Of a stretch of DNA of 64,000 nucleotides, positions 15,694 to 25,188 are shown piece by piece. Numbering within the stretch: the first letter of the stretch is position 1; each line of letters opens with the position of its first letter. The position numbers were made by a program, and so were the translations under genes. This DNA comes from Rhodobium gokarnense (lineage in GTDB: Bacteria; Pseudomonadota; Alphaproteobacteria; Rhizobiales; Rhodobiaceae): contig NZ_JAOQNS010000001.1 of the NCBI RefSeq assembly GCF_025961475.1, forward strand, positions 62,001 through 126,000, given 5' to 3'. The notes below the pieces were generated by a model. That model worked only from the letters and a program-made list of their open reading frames with translations. It ran no database searches and was not told where the DNA came from.

Positions 15694-17619
15694 CTATCCG
15701 GCGCCCTCATGGAAGAAGTCGTAGACGATCTGGGCGATGCTTTCGGAGATGCCGGGCACGGCCCGCAGATCGTCGATGCCGGCGCGGCTGACCGCCTTGG
15801 CAGTGCCGAAATGGCGCAGCAGCGCGCGCTTGCGGCCGGGGCCGACGCCGCGGATTTCGTCGAGCGGGTTCTTGGTCAGGTCCTTCTTGCGCCGGGCCCG
15901 GTGCGAGCCGATGGCGAAGCGGTGGGCCTCGTCGCGCAGGCGCTGGATGAAATAGAGCACCGGATCGCGGGTCGGCAGCATGAAGCTGTCGCGCTCCGGC
16001 AGATAAAAGGTCTCGCGGCCCGCATTGCGCTCCGGGCCCTTGGCGACGCCGACCAGCGGCAGATCCTCGATGCCGAGTTCGGCGAGCGTCTCGCGCACCG
16101 CATTGAGCTGGCCACGGCCGCCGTCGATCAGGACGAGATCCGGCCACGCGCCGACGGTGTCGCGGTCTTCCTCGCCATCTCCGTTGCCGCCGCGCGGGCC
16201 GGCCTCCTTCAGCAGGCGCGAGAAACGGCGCGTCATCACCTCGCGCATCATGCCGAAGTCGTCGCCCGGCGTGATGTCGTCCGACTTGATGTTGAATTTT
16301 CGATATTGCCCCTTCACGAATCCTTCCGGCCCGGCGACGATCATGCCGCCGACGGCATTGGTGCCCATGATGTGGGAGTTGTCGTAGACCTCGATGCGCC
16401 GGGGCATGGCCTCAAGGCCGAAGACCTCGCCGACGCCTTCCAGCAGCCGCGCCTGGGACGAGGATTCCGCGAGCCGGCGGCCGAGCGCCTCGCGGGCGTT
16501 GGCATGGGCGTGGTCGACCAGCTCCTTCTTCTCGCCGCGCTGGGGCACGGAGATTTCCACCTTGCGGCCGGTCTTTTCGGTGAGGGCCGTTGCCAGAAGC
16601 TCGCGCTCGGCGAAATCGTGGGAGAGAAGGATCTGCTTCGGGCAGGGCTTGTCGTCGTAGAACTGTGCGAGAAAACTCTCCAGCACCGCGTCGGCCTCAA
16701 GGGTCTTGTCGGCCTTGGGGTAGTAGCAGCGGTTGCCCCAGTTCTGGCCGGTGCGGAAGAAGAACACTTCTATTGCCGTCTGGCCGCCCTCCTGGTGCAG
16801 CGCGAAGACGTCGGCCTCGCTGACGGTCTGCGGGTTGATGCCCTGGTGCGACTGGACGTGGGAGAGGGCCGCCAGGCGGTCGCGGTAGACGGCGGCCTGC
16901 TCGAAGTCGAGCCGGTCCGAGGCCGTCTCCATGGCGCTGGCTAATTCCGCCTTCACCGTCTTGCTCTTGCCGGAGAGGAACGCCGTGGCCTCCTTCACCA
17001 GGCGGTCGTAGCCTTCGGCGTCGATCTCGCCGGTGCAGGGGCCGGCGCAGCGCTTGATCTGGTAGAGCAGGCACGGCCGGGTGCGGCTGTCATAGACCGC
17101 ATCGGAGCAGCTTCGGATCAGGAACGCCTTCTGCAGCGCGTTGATGGTGCGGTTGACGGCGCCGGCCGAGGCGAAGGGGCCGAAATACTTGCCCTTCCGC
17201 TTCTGGGCGCCGCGATGCTTGACGATCTGCGCGGCCTCGTGGTCGCCGGTGAGGAGGATATAGGGAAACGACTTGTCGTCGCGCAGGAGCACGTTGAAGC
17301 GCGGCCTGAGGCGCTTGATGAGGTTGGCCTCAAGCAGCAGCGCCTCGGTCTCGGTCCGCGTGGTGACGAACTCCATCGTCACCGTCGCCTGGATCATCCG
17401 GGCGATGCGGTTCGACTGGCCCGCGAGCTTGGTATAGCTCGTCACCCGCTTCTTCAGGTTCCGCGCCTTGCCCACATAGAGCACATCGCCGTCGCCATTG
17501 ATCATCCGATAGACGCCCGGCGCATTCGGCAGGCGCTTCACGAAATCGGCGATCACCTCCACGCCGCGGGGGGCGGGGGCCTCGGTCTCTTGCGGCTGCT
17601 GTTCGGCTTGCTGGGTCAC
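15694..17619 (-). CDS. uvrC: Excinuclease ABC subunit C
   Basis: A 641-aa nucleotide-excision repair endonuclease that cuts on both sides of UvrB-bound lesions. It has the GIY-YIG domain ([27 protein letters not shown]), the Cys-rich [13 protein letters not shown] segment, a UVR motif ([20 protein letters not shown]), the RNase H-like C-terminal nuclease ([11 protein letters not shown] ... [12 protein letters not shown]) and a terminal double helix-hairpin-helix. The start is taken as GTG at 17619 because the frame further upstream is antisense to a better-supported small gene. No clear Shine-Dalgarno was seen, so the exact start is uncertain. Confidence 0.95.
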   Translation of the reverse strand: MTQQAEQQPQETEAPAPRGVEVIADFVKRLPNAPGVYRMINGDGDVLYVGKARNLKKRVTSYTKLAGQSNRIARMIQATVTMEFVTTRTETEALLLEANLIKRLRPRFNVLLRDDKSFPYILLTGDHEAAQIVKHRGAQKRKGKYFGPFASAGAVNRTINALQKAFLIRSCSDAVYDSRTRPCLLYQIKRCAGPCTGEIDAEGYDRLVKEATAFLSGKSKTVKAELASAMETASDRLDFEQAAVYRDRLAALSHVQSHQGINPQTVSEADVFALHQEGGQTAIEVFFFRTGQNWGNRCYYPKADKTLEADAVLESFLAQFYDDKPCPKQILLSHDFAERELLATALTEKTGRKVEISVPQRGEKKELVDHAHANAREALGRRLAESSSQARLLEGVGEVFGLEAMPRRIEVYDNSHIMGTNAVGGMIVAGPEGFVKGQYRKFNIKSDDITPGDDFGMMREVMTRRFSRLLKEAGPRGGNGDGEEDRDTVGAWPDLVLIDGGRGQLNAVRETLAELGIEDLPLVGVAKGPERNAGRETFYLPERDSFMLPTRDPVLYFIQRLRDEAHRFAIGSHRARRKKDLTKNPLDEIRGVGPGRKRALLRHFGTAKAVSRAGIDDLRAVPGISESIAQIVYDFFHEGAG

Positions 17620-17782
17620 GTGGCTTTTGGTCTGGCGATTCGGTTCGGTGCTGTTGCTTGCCCCAGATATAGGACATTTCCGGCGCGAAGGAGGAGGGCG
17701 GCGGTGGAAGGCGTTTGGCGCGTCAACGTTCGAGCGGGAAAATCGGGCGCAATCGTGTGGGGCATTTGCTAAAATCACCACC

Positions 17783-18013
17783 ATGAACGAGCGCCTCAAA
17801 AAACTGGTCGACGCGGCCAAGGAGCTTTCGCCCGAAGAGCGGGTGGAACTCGTCGAAGGCGTGCTCGAAAGCCTCGATGCGACGGACCCGCGCCTCGATG
17901 CCCTGTGGGCCGAAGAATCGAATGACCGGTTGACCGCGTATCGTCGCGGCGAGATCGCGTATGCTGATTTCGACGCCGTGGTCGCGAAACATCGGCGTCC
18001 CTCGGATCGGTGA
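17783..18013 (+). CDS. Orphan antitoxin of the putative addiction module family
   Basis: A 76-aa protein with the typical [19 protein letters not shown] core and [10 protein letters not shown] tail of the TIGR02574/PF09720 unstable antitoxins. These normally precede a RelE/ParE toxin gene on the same strand. Here no toxin follows. Instead a ParE-type gene comes from the opposite strand, 34 bp away. It therefore looks like a solitary antitoxin or the remains of a second module. The ATG at 17783 begins the family-like sequence. Confidence 0.75.
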   Translation: MNERLKKLVDAAKELSPEERVELVEGVLESLDATDPRLDALWAEESNDRLTAYRRGEIAYADFDAVVAKHRRPSDR

Positions 18014-18047
18014 AGCACGCTCGATTGCTTTTCACAGGCCTTCGCGC

Positions 18048-18335
18048 TTATTCCCAAGGGTCGGCGATCAGCGGTCCATAGATGATCCGCTCGACAACAA
18101 TCATGCCGGCGTGGACGCGGTAGTAAATTATGTGGGTACCGTGAACGAAGCGGCGGCGATCACCCGTGCCCGGGTCTCGTGACCTCCCGATTTCCGGCAG
18201 GAATGCGATGAGCTCGAATATTCGCGTGAGCGATTCTTGGTATTTCTGCGCTTGTCGTTCGCCAAAGGTGAGAATGCCTTCGAGGAAAATATCCTCCAGG
18301 TCGACTGCAGCCCGTTCGGTTAGCCTATACGGCAT
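18048..18335 (-). CDS. ParE/RelE-superfamily toxin
   Basis: A 95-aa type II toxin. The pattern [54 protein letters not shown] ... [26 protein letters not shown] is that of ParE proteins, which act on DNA gyrase in studied cases. The start overlaps the antitoxin gene upstream by 11 bp, the standard translational coupling of such modules. Confidence 0.88.
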   Translation of the reverse strand: MPYRLTERAAVDLEDIFLEGILTFGERQAQKYQESLTRIFELIAFLPEIGRSRDPGTGDRRRFVHGTHIIYYRVHAGMIVVERIIYGPLIADPWE

Positions 18336-18546
18336 TGGCCCGTTTAATGGCTTTCGCCCGAGCGCTTTCGAAAATCTGGTCGGCGGTCTTGCCGCTCGGC
18401 GGTGATTTGGCCCCGCGCTCGATCGCCTCTGCGATGAGCGCCTTGCGGTCCTCCTCGGAAAGCGCGCGCAGTTTTTCCAGATCCGCCGCCGTCGGTGCGG
18501 CGAGGGAAGACACCGTGATCCTGCCGTTCAGAAACGTCTCCGTCAT
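18325..18546 (-). CDS. ParD-like antitoxin of the ParE-type module
   Basis: A 73-aa partner antitoxin just upstream of and overlapping the toxin gene. It has a short N-terminal segment (TFLNGRITVSSL), the helix LEKLRALSEEDRKALIAEAIERGAKS, and a basic C-terminal helix [10 protein letters not shown] likely to wrap the toxin. Such antitoxins usually repress their own promoter in complex with the toxin. No clear operator was recognised. Confidence 0.78.
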   Translation of the reverse strand: MTETFLNGRITVSSLAAPTAADLEKLRALSEEDRKALIAEAIERGAKSPPSGKTADQIFESARAKAIKRANAV

Positions 18547-18710
18547 CGCGCCATCCTAGCAGTTTTTTCCCACAGGGACATGTCTGCAGCGGCCGGCGCG
18601 TTGTTTGACGTTGATGTCTCGTTTCGAAAACCCAAAAAAACGGCGGAGCACTTTGGCTCCGCCGGGCAGTCGGGAGGAAGAACGGGCGGCGGGCACACCG
18701 CGGAAGTCGG

Positions 18711-20855
18711 TCAGGCGGCGGCGACGCCGTCTAGGAAGCGGTCGACGGCGACGCGCAGTTCCTCGGCCTGGTCGGCGGCGCTGCGCGAGGTGTCGGCGAC
18801 GCTGTCGGCCGACTCGGAGGTCTTGGAGACGGCTGTGGTGACGCCGGAGACGTTGGCGGCGACCTCGCGGGTGCCGGCCGCGGCCTCCTGGACGTTGCGG
18901 GAGATGTCGCCGGTGGCGGCGCCCTGCTGCTCGACCGCGGCGGCAATGGCGCTGGTGTAGCCGTTGACCCGCTCCATGATTTCCGAAATCGACTGGATGG
19001 CGCCGACGGCCTCGTCGGTGGAGCCCTGGATCTCGCCGATCTGCTGGGCGATCTGCTCGGTCGCCTTGCTGGTCTGGGAGGCCAGCGTCTTCACCTCGGA
19101 GGCGACGACCGCAAAGCCCTTGCCCATCTCGCCCGCGCGTGCCGCCTCGATGGTGGCGTTGAGCGCCAGCAGATTGGTCTGGGCGGCGATGTCCTGGATC
19201 AGATTGACCACCTCGCCGATCCGCTGGGCCGCATCGGCAAGGCCGGAAATGCGCTCGTTGGCGGTGCGGGTGGTGGTGCTGGCCTCCTGGACGACGGCGG
19301 TCGTCTCGCCGACCTGGCGGGCGATCTCGGCAATCGAGGCGTCGAGCTCCTCGGCGGCGCTGGCCACCGTCTGGACGTTGACCGAGGCCTCCTCAGAGGA
19401 CGCGGCGGCACCGGTCGCCTTCTCGGACGTCTCCTCGGCGACGGAGGACAGGACCCGGGCCGTTTCCTGCATGTCGCCCATGCGGCCGGAGAGCGCGCCG
19501 AGGATCGTCTGCGAGTGCTCGCGGAAATCGCCGATCAGCCCCTCGATCCGGGCCTGGCGTTCGGCGCGCTCGGCCTGCTCGACCTTGCGCGTGGCGCGGT
19601 TGCGTTCGCGTTCCACCGCGTTTTCCTTGAAGACGACGACGGCCTCGGACATCTCCCGGATCTCGTCCCTGGTCTCGTAGTCCGGCACCTCGACCTCAAG
19701 GTCGTTGTCGGCGAGCCGGCGCATGGTGCCGGCAATCCGGGTGATCTTGCGGGTGATGGAGCGCGCGGCCAGGAACGCGACCGCAAGGACGACGAGGAAC
19801 AGGGGAATGCAGACCATCAGCAGCATGCGGCCAAGCGCGGTGACCGGCGCGGCCGCCTCGCCGCTGCCCTGCAGGGCGGCGAGCGCCCACTTGGTGCCAT
19901 GGAAGGCGATCGGCGTTGCGACCGCGAGGAACTCCATGTCGCGATAGCCGTCGAGCGTCCCTTCGGACCGTTCGCCGGCAACCGCCTCGCTGATGACCGG
20001 ACCCTCAAGCCGGGTCGTCAGAATGTCGTTGGTGTCGGCGGTCCGCGTGGAATCGTTGCGCATCAGGCCGTTGGGGCCGACCAGGACGGTCTCGCCGGTC
20101 TTGCCGAGGCCTTCCTGGTCGCCCAGGATCGCGTTGAGCTTGTCGATCGGCATCTGGAAAACGAGGACGCCGATGGTGTTGCCGTCGGCGACGATGGGCG
20201 CGGACAGGAACGCGGCCGGAGCGTCATTGCTCGGCGCATAGGGCCGGAAGTCGAAGAAGGTGACACCGTCCGCCGGCGCGCCGAAGCCGCTGCGGAAGGC
20301 ATTTCCGAGGTCGGTGTCCTTCCAGGCGCCGGTGTTCAGGTTGGTCGCGTAGTCGAGTTCCTTGAACACCGTGTAGACGAGATTGCCCTCGGCATCGAAC
20401 AGGAAGATGTCGTAGTAGCCGCGGGCGCGCAGGAACTTGCGGAACCAGGGGTGATAGGCCGCGTGGACGCCGTCATAGGAGGTCGTTCCGGCGCTGTCCA
20501 ATTCGTCCTTCTTGCCGGTCGGGTGCGGATTGTCCTCGATATAGGCCTTCTGCAGGGCCGCCGTCTGGTCCGCAGCGATCTCCTGCCAGCCCTTGGCGAA
20601 GGCCTGCAGGGCGTCGATCGTCATCGGGCTTGCCGCCAGCGTCTTCAGATCCTCGTCGACGGCCTCAAGATAGTGGGTCAGCTCCGCCTTGCGCGAGCCG
20701 GCAACGGCGTCGAGCCGTTCCATCGTCATGTCGTGGGCGTTGGTCGAGGCAGCCCAATAGCTCGCCGTGCCGACGGCGACGGTGAGAATGAGGGCAGAGA
20801 CCGCAACGAGGGCGGGAATCCGGAAAGCCAGACGCTGGAAGGATGTCGGTATCAA
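18711..20855 (-). CDS. Methyl-accepting chemotaxis protein
   Basis: A transmembrane chemoreceptor of about 714 aa. TM1 ([25 protein letters not shown]) is followed by a long periplasmic double-Cache-like sensor domain ([16 protein letters not shown] ... DILTTRLEG), TM2 ([21 protein letters not shown]), HAMP and the signalling hairpin with the conserved tip [43 protein letters not shown]. The start is taken as TTG at 20855 because GGAG lies 8 bp before it and the protein then begins just before TM1. A second in-frame TTG at 20936 would add 27 residues. No other chemotaxis genes are nearby. Confidence 0.93.
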   Translation of the reverse strand: MIPTSFQRLAFRIPALVAVSALILTVAVGTASYWAASTNAHDMTMERLDAVAGSRKAELTHYLEAVDEDLKTLAASPMTIDALQAFAKGWQEIAADQTAALQKAYIEDNPHPTGKKDELDSAGTTSYDGVHAAYHPWFRKFLRARGYYDIFLFDAEGNLVYTVFKELDYATNLNTGAWKDTDLGNAFRSGFGAPADGVTFFDFRPYAPSNDAPAAFLSAPIVADGNTIGVLVFQMPIDKLNAILGDQEGLGKTGETVLVGPNGLMRNDSTRTADTNDILTTRLEGPVISEAVAGERSEGTLDGYRDMEFLAVATPIAFHGTKWALAALQGSGEAAAPVTALGRMLLMVCIPLFLVVLAVAFLAARSITRKITRIAGTMRRLADNDLEVEVPDYETRDEIREMSEAVVVFKENAVERERNRATRKVEQAERAERQARIEGLIGDFREHSQTILGALSGRMGDMQETARVLSSVAEETSEKATGAAASSEEASVNVQTVASAAEELDASIAEIARQVGETTAVVQEASTTTRTANERISGLADAAQRIGEVVNLIQDIAAQTNLLALNATIEAARAGEMGKGFAVVASEVKTLASQTSKATEQIAQQIGEIQGSTDEAVGAIQSISEIMERVNGYTSAIAAAVEQQGAATGDISRNVQEAAAGTREVAANVSGVTTAVSKTSESADSVADTSRSAADQAEELRVAVDRFLDGVAAA

Positions 20856-20920
20856 CGCATATACTCCAGACCGAACGCAGGATTGCGCGTCTTTTTCCGG
20901 CAATATTGTTGTCGAACCCT

Positions 20921-21017
20921 TTAACAGACAGTTCAAATGCGCTTCTATTCGGATTCAAATTGAGAAAAACAGAATCTATACTATTTATACAAATATGGCT
21001 GGTGAATCTTTATTTAA
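20921..21017. promoter_or_regulatory. Two TTAA-N7-TTCA sites upstream of the chemoreceptor gene
   Basis: TTAA-N7-TTCA occurs at 20921-20935 and, in opposite orientation, at 21003-21017, within an AT-rich upstream region. The alphaproteobacterial CtrA box is TTAA-N7-TTAA, so each has one mismatch. CtrA often controls motility genes, but this is only a motif match. Confidence 0.3.
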
Positions 21018-21108
21018 CGAGCACGCTTGCTGTCGCGCGCTGGCAACGGCGTTGAAACCCCGGGAGCTTGTCTTCGAGAGCCTGCCGCGTGCAATGGACG
21101 CCAATCCC

Positions 21109-21474
21109 TCAGCGCCGGGCGTCCATCCGGCAGCCGACCGACTTGCAGTCCGGATAGACGTCGAGCTTCCTCGTCGACACGGTGGCGGCCAGCACCTCGG
21201 GCCGCGAGAACAGCATCGCCAGGATGTCCCGGCAGAGCGTTTCCTGGAGGTTGTAGCGACGGCTCTCGACGAGGCCGTGGATGCCGCCCCGGATGAAGTC
21301 GTAGTCGAGCACGTGGTCGATCTCGTCGCCCCTGGTGCCGTCGACGACGGCGTCGACCTCGATATCGACGTTGATCAGCACCCGCTGGGGCGTGCCGATC
21401 TCGTGGTCGTGGATGCCGATGTCGATGGTGACCTCGAAGTCTTCCAGGAAGAGCATCACGCGGGGCGTGGTCAT
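21109..21474 (-). CDS. folB: Dihydroneopterin aldolase-like protein (FolB)
   Basis: A 121-aa protein of the FolB/FolX fold, which splits 7,8-dihydroneopterin in folate synthesis. It shows the early IDIGIHDHEIGTPQRVLINVDIEVD strand pair and DYDFIRGGIHGLVESRRYNLQETLCRDI helix with the conserved Tyr and Glu. The active-site Lys region near the C-terminus reads STRKLDVYPDCKSVG, longer and more divergent than in classical FolB. It lies beside a FolM-like reductase gene on the same strand, supporting a pterin role. Confidence 0.85.
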   Translation of the reverse strand: MTTPRVMLFLEDFEVTIDIGIHDHEIGTPQRVLINVDIEVDAVVDGTRGDEIDHVLDYDFIRGGIHGLVESRRYNLQETLCRDILAMLFSRPEVLAATVSTRKLDVYPDCKSVGCRMDARR

Positions 21475-21484
21475 TTGTTATGTC

Positions 21485-21626
21485 TCACGGCTGTTCCTCG
21501 CTTGCGCTCGGGCCTCCGACGGGGCGGCGCAAAGGCGCCGGCGGGCGGTCGCCCTTGCGAGCCCTTCGGGCTCGGGTTTTCGCTCGCGGCCGAGCGCTCG
21601 CATTCGCTCGCTGGCCTGCGTGGGCT
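21485..21626. repeat. Family D GC-rich repeat, copy 1
   Basis: GGGGCGGCGCAAAGGCGCCGG, CGGTCGCCCTTGCGAGCCCTTCGGGCTCGGGTTTTCGCTCGC and flanks match a second copy at 24727-24826. It contains internal hairpins (GGCGCaaaGGCGCC, GAGCCCttcGGGCTC). It separates the SDR gene from folB. Confidence 0.75.
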
Positions 21627-21635
21627 CGGGCGCGC

Positions 21636-22424
21636 TCATTTCTGCCGCTCGGTCATGAAGGCGACGTCGCGCTCCAGCTTCATCAGCTTCTGGCCGCCGT
21701 CGACGGTGATGATCTCGCCGTTGAGGGTGCGCGATTCCACGATGAAGCGCGCGGTGCGGCAGATGTCCTCCACCTCGATCGCCCGTTTCAAGGGGTTCAT
21801 CGCCCTGGTCTCCTCAAAGTCGTCGTCGCTCTGGACGCCGGAGACGAAGGTGACGCCCGGGGCGATGCCGCAGACGCGGACATGGGGGGCAAGGGCCATG
21901 GCCATCAGCTCGGTCGCGCCCATCAGCCCGTATTTGGAGATCGAATAGGAGAAATAGTCCGGGTTGGGCGCGAACACCTTGTTGTCCAGCATGTTGACGA
22001 TGACGCCTTCGCCGCCGCGCTCGCGGACCAGTTCGGCGAAGCGGCGCGACAGCAGGATCGGGGCGGCGGCATTGACGTGGAAATGCTTTTCCAGCGTTGC
22101 CGGCTCCGACGTCCAGGCCTCGTCATATTCGAACATGGAGGCGTTGTTGATGAGCGCGGTGAGCGGCGGGCTGTCTGCCACGAGCTTTTCGAAGAACGCG
22201 TCGTAGGCGGTAAAGTCGGTGAGGTCGAGGGCGAGGATACGGCCGTCGCCGCCGGCCTTCTTCACCTCTTCCAGCGTATCCGCGGCCTCGCCGAGCGAGG
22301 TGTTGACGTGGATGGTGACGAACCAGCCGGCCGCAGCGAAGGTCTTTGCGAAGGCCCGGCCCATGCGCTTGGCGGCGCCGGTGATCAGGATATGGCCGGG
22401 CGCCCTTGCGTCTTCTGCCATCAA
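21636..22424 (-). CDS. FolM-like short-chain dehydrogenase/reductase
   Basis: A 262-aa classical SDR. It has the NADP-binding ITGAAKRMGRAFAKTFAAAG start, LINNASMF, a catalytic YSISK (Tyr-x3-Lys) and IAPG, with a terminal IITVDGGQKL. The replacement of the usual TGGxxGIG by TGAAKRMG resembles pteridine and dihydromonapterin reductases, and the neighbour is folB. The likely role is therefore reduction of a dihydropterin or dihydrofolate. Substrate is inferred from context. Confidence 0.82.
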   Translation of the reverse strand: MMAEDARAPGHILITGAAKRMGRAFAKTFAAAGWFVTIHVNTSLGEAADTLEEVKKAGGDGRILALDLTDFTAYDAFFEKLVADSPPLTALINNASMFEYDEAWTSEPATLEKHFHVNAAAPILLSRRFAELVRERGGEGVIVNMLDNKVFAPNPDYFSYSISKYGLMGATELMAMALAPHVRVCGIAPGVTFVSGVQSDDDFEETRAMNPLKRAIEVEDICRTARFIVESRTLNGEIITVDGGQKLMKLERDVAFMTERQK

Positions 22425-22500
22425 GCGGTTCCCCCCGTTCGTGTTCGAGGGCTCTAAAATAAGGGGCGTGCCGGGTTAATCAATCGCCCGGCATGGACGC

Positions 22501-23469
22501 TCAGGCGGCGCCGATCTGGAAGACGATGAAGATGTAGAGCGCGTAGCCGGCCGTCATGGCGATGCCGGTGATGCGGCCGATGGTGACCGACAGGGCGGCG
22601 AACAGGAGGATCAGCACGGACGTCGCCAGCATCGCCCAGATGTCGAAGCTGACGATCTCGGCCGGCACGGCGATCGGCGCAATGAGCGCGGTGGCGCCGA
22701 TGATCGCCAGGAGATTGAAGATGTTGGAGCCGACGATGTTGCCGACGGCAACGCCGGTGTGGCCGCGCACGGCCGACATCAGCGTGGTGGCGAGTTCCGG
22801 CAGCGAGGTGCCGAGCGCGACGATGGTGAGCGCGATGGCGGTGTCGGAGACGTGCCAGGCGCGGGCGATGGAGACGGCGCCGTTGATCGTCAGTTGCGCG
22901 CCGACGGGCAGCGCCGCAAGGCCGGCAACGAGGAAGAAGGCGGCAATGGCAAGCCGGCTCGGCACGCCGCCGACGTCGTCGTCGATGGCATCTATCTCGT
23001 TCTGGCGCCTGTCGCGCCGGGCCTTTCGGGCGACCCGGACCGAGGCGGTAAGGAAAACGACCAGCAGGGCGAGGAGCATGACGCCGGCTGCCCGGTCGAT
23101 GACGCCGAAATAGCAGAACAGCGCGAACACCAGCGACACCGCGATCATGAAGACGGCGCTGCGGGTGACGCCCTCGTCGCCGCAATAGGTGGCGGCGAGG
23201 ATCGACGGCAGGCCGAGGACGAGGAGCACGTTGGCGACATTGGAGCCGACCACGTTGCCGATGGCGATGCCGCCGGCGCCGTCGAGGGCGGCGCGGACCG
23301 AAATGACGAATTCCGGCGCCGAGGTGCCGAAGGCGACGATGGTCAGGCCGATGATCAGGGATGGAATGCCGAGACGCTGTGCCAGGCTGACGGAGCCGCG
23401 AACGAGGACGTCGCCGGCGATCAGGAGGATAGCGAGACCGCCGAAGAGACTGGCAAGATCGAGGAGCAT
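22501..23469 (-). CDS. Calcium/sodium antiporter (YrbG family)
   Basis: A 322-aa inner-membrane cation exchanger with the two inverted alpha repeats of the CaCA superfamily: GLTIVAFGTSAPEFVISVRAALDG...GNVVGSNVANVLLVLG in the first half and ALTIVALGTSLPELATTLMSAVRG...GNIVGSNIFNLLAIIG in the second. Both carry the G-T-S-x-P-E and G-N-x-V-G-S-N signatures whose Glu and Asn bind the ions. The start at 23469 is chosen because the frame upstream is not membrane-like. Confidence 0.94.
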   Translation of the reverse strand: MLLDLASLFGGLAILLIAGDVLVRGSVSLAQRLGIPSLIIGLTIVAFGTSAPEFVISVRAALDGAGGIAIGNVVGSNVANVLLVLGLPSILAATYCGDEGVTRSAVFMIAVSLVFALFCYFGVIDRAAGVMLLALLVVFLTASVRVARKARRDRRQNEIDAIDDDVGGVPSRLAIAAFFLVAGLAALPVGAQLTINGAVSIARAWHVSDTAIALTIVALGTSLPELATTLMSAVRGHTGVAVGNIVGSNIFNLLAIIGATALIAPIAVPAEIVSFDIWAMLATSVLILLFAALSVTIGRITGIAMTAGYALYIFIVFQIGAA

Positions 23470-23708
23470 CAAACCCGTTCGAGCTGTCGCCCCGCATCGG
23501 GTCCTGATGGATGCCGGAGAGGGTGCGTTGCGTGGATGGCCTGTGCGGCCTGATTGATGGCCTATATAGGCGTCGCGGTGGCCGATAGAAACCACCCCGG
23601 CTTCGGTTTCCCGTGCCGGACTGCCCTGCAACCGCAAAGCGGGGCCGGGCGTCGTCGGCGGCGCGCCGGTGCTGTCGCGGCGATCGGGCCTGTGCTATCG
23701 CCATTGCC

Positions 23709-24716
23709 ATGACGGCAAGAATTCTTTTCCTCAGCGATTCCCGGCCGGGCCACTATCACCAGAGCGAGGGCGCGATCCGGGCGCTGCAGCGGCTGGCGCC
23801 GGTTTCGGTCGAGCGCATTCAGGTGAAAAGCCCCGGCTGGCTGCGCGGGCGGCGCCAGCGGCAACTGGTGTCATTGCTGTCGTTTTCGCCAGCGCTTGCC
23901 CTCAGGCTCGCCCACGGGCTCGACCTTGCCGCGATCGCGCGGCCCGACATCATCGTCTCGGCCGGGGCGGAGACGATGGCCGCCAATGCGCTGCTCGCCC
24001 GCCATTTCGGCTGCAAGAACATTTTCATCGGCTCGCTTCGGGAGATGAAGGAGGACCGGTTTTCGGCGGTGCTCGCCATCTATCCGAGCGAGGCGGTGCG
24101 GGCGAACCACATCCTCACCCTGAAGCCGCCGCCCTTCGAGCCCGACGATCTTCCCGCGCCGACGCGGCCGCAGGGGACGGATCTCTCCGGGCTCACGGCG
24201 GCGCTGTTCGTCGGCGGGCCCTCGGGCAGCCATTCCTGGGGGCCGGCCGACTGGGAGCGGCTGGACTCCCTCGTGCGGGAAACGGGCAGGGCCGGGCTCT
24301 CCTGGACGCTGACCAATTCGCGGCGCACGCCCGATGCGGCATCGGACAGGCTCCAGCGGCTTGCCGCCGAGGAGCCGTCCGTTGCCGGCTTCGTCGACAT
24401 CCGCGCGGCGGGGGCCGGCTCGGCGCACGAGCTCTTCGGCGCTGATATCCTTGCCGTGACGGAGGATTCGGCAACCATGCTGATGGAAGCGGTGGCGGCG
24501 CGCCGGCCGGTCATCGCGCTGGTGCCGGAGCATCGCGGCAAAACCCGCGACGACGAGGCGATCGATGCCCTTGAAGGCGCGCGGCGCCTGGTGCGCCTGC
24601 CGATTGCCGAGGCGGACAGGGCGCGGTTCGGGGACGCGGTCCATGCCGCCGAGCCGCTTGCGGACAATCCGCTCGATGCGCTGGCGGAGAAGTTGCGGCC
24701 GGTGCTGGCGCTTTGA
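23709..24716 (+). CDS. ELM1/DUF1022 family protein (glycosyltransferase-like), copy 1
   Basis: A 335-aa protein of the DUF1022 family, whose plant members include ELM1, needed for mitochondrial fission. Bacterial members resemble GT-B glycosyltransferases. Seen here are ILFLSDSRPGHYHQSEG at the N-terminus, VSAGAETMAANALLAR, VGGPSGSHSW, LSWTLTNSRRTPD and the C-terminal donor-site-like TEDSATMLMEAVAARRPVIALVPEHRGKT. Function in bacteria is unproven. A second family member lies at 60634-61611. Confidence 0.85.
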   Translation: MTARILFLSDSRPGHYHQSEGAIRALQRLAPVSVERIQVKSPGWLRGRRQRQLVSLLSFSPALALRLAHGLDLAAIARPDIIVSAGAETMAANALLARHFGCKNIFIGSLREMKEDRFSAVLAIYPSEAVRANHILTLKPPPFEPDDLPAPTRPQGTDLSGLTAALFVGGPSGSHSWGPADWERLDSLVRETGRAGLSWTLTNSRRTPDAASDRLQRLAAEEPSVAGFVDIRAAGAGSAHELFGADILAVTEDSATMLMEAVAARRPVIALVPEHRGKTRDDEAIDALEGARRLVRLPIAEADRARFGDAVHAAEPLADNPLDALAEKLRPVLAL

Positions 24717-24726
24717 TGGGTTTGAG

Positions 24727-24826
24727 TGTCGCTCACGGCTCTGCGGGGGCGGCGCAACAGCGCCGGCGGCCGGTCGGCCTTGCGAAGCCTTGCGGCTTCG
24801 ATGGTTCTCGCTTGCTGCTCACACTG
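24727..24826. repeat. Family D GC-rich repeat, copy 2
   Basis: GGGGGCGGCGCAACAGCGCCGG, CGGTCGGCCTTGCGAAGCCTTGCGGCTTCG and TTCTCGCTTGC correspond to the copy at 21485-21626, with changes on both sides of its hairpins. Confidence 0.7.
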
Positions 24827-24930
24827 AGCATTTCATGCGATTACGGAATCGCCCGAAATGCTCTAGATTGTTGTTTTTGTGCGTATTCTTATCCGAAAAC
24901 CGGTTTCCACTTTTCGGGAATACGCTCTAC
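24826..24930. repeat. Family C structured repeat, copy 1
   Basis: About 105 bp with three stems: GAGCATTTC/GAAATGCTC, GCGATT-ACGG-AATCGC nested inside it, and CCGAAAA/TTTTCGG. It aligns end to end with 42889-42992, which keeps the stems through paired changes. Confidence 0.85.
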
Positions 24931-24949
24931 CTATTGCCGTTTCACTCTG

Positions 24950-25126
24950 TCGTCATCCCGGGCGGAGCGAAGCGGAGACCCGGGATCCATTGCCCTTATC
25001 GACACGGTATGCCGTCGAGGTTCGGCGGCGCGGCCGACATGCGCACGAAAGCATAGTTTACTCAATAAACGGCGTACCGTTTAGACAGGGGCAATAGGCC
25101 CCGGCTCGGGGGCCGGGGTGACGACC
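24950..25126. repeat. Family A inverted repeat, copy 2
   Basis: The left arm starts CGTCATCCCGGGCGGAGCGAAGCGG; the right arm GGGGCAATAGGCCCCGG...GGGGTGACGA. The two arms enclose about 90 bp of unique DNA. Same design as 5144-5312 and 48029-48202. Confidence 0.85.
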
Positions 25127-25188
25127 GAGTGTGTGACTGCCGTCGTCCGCCGGTCCATCGGCCGGAGTGAGGGCGACAGTGGCTGCCC

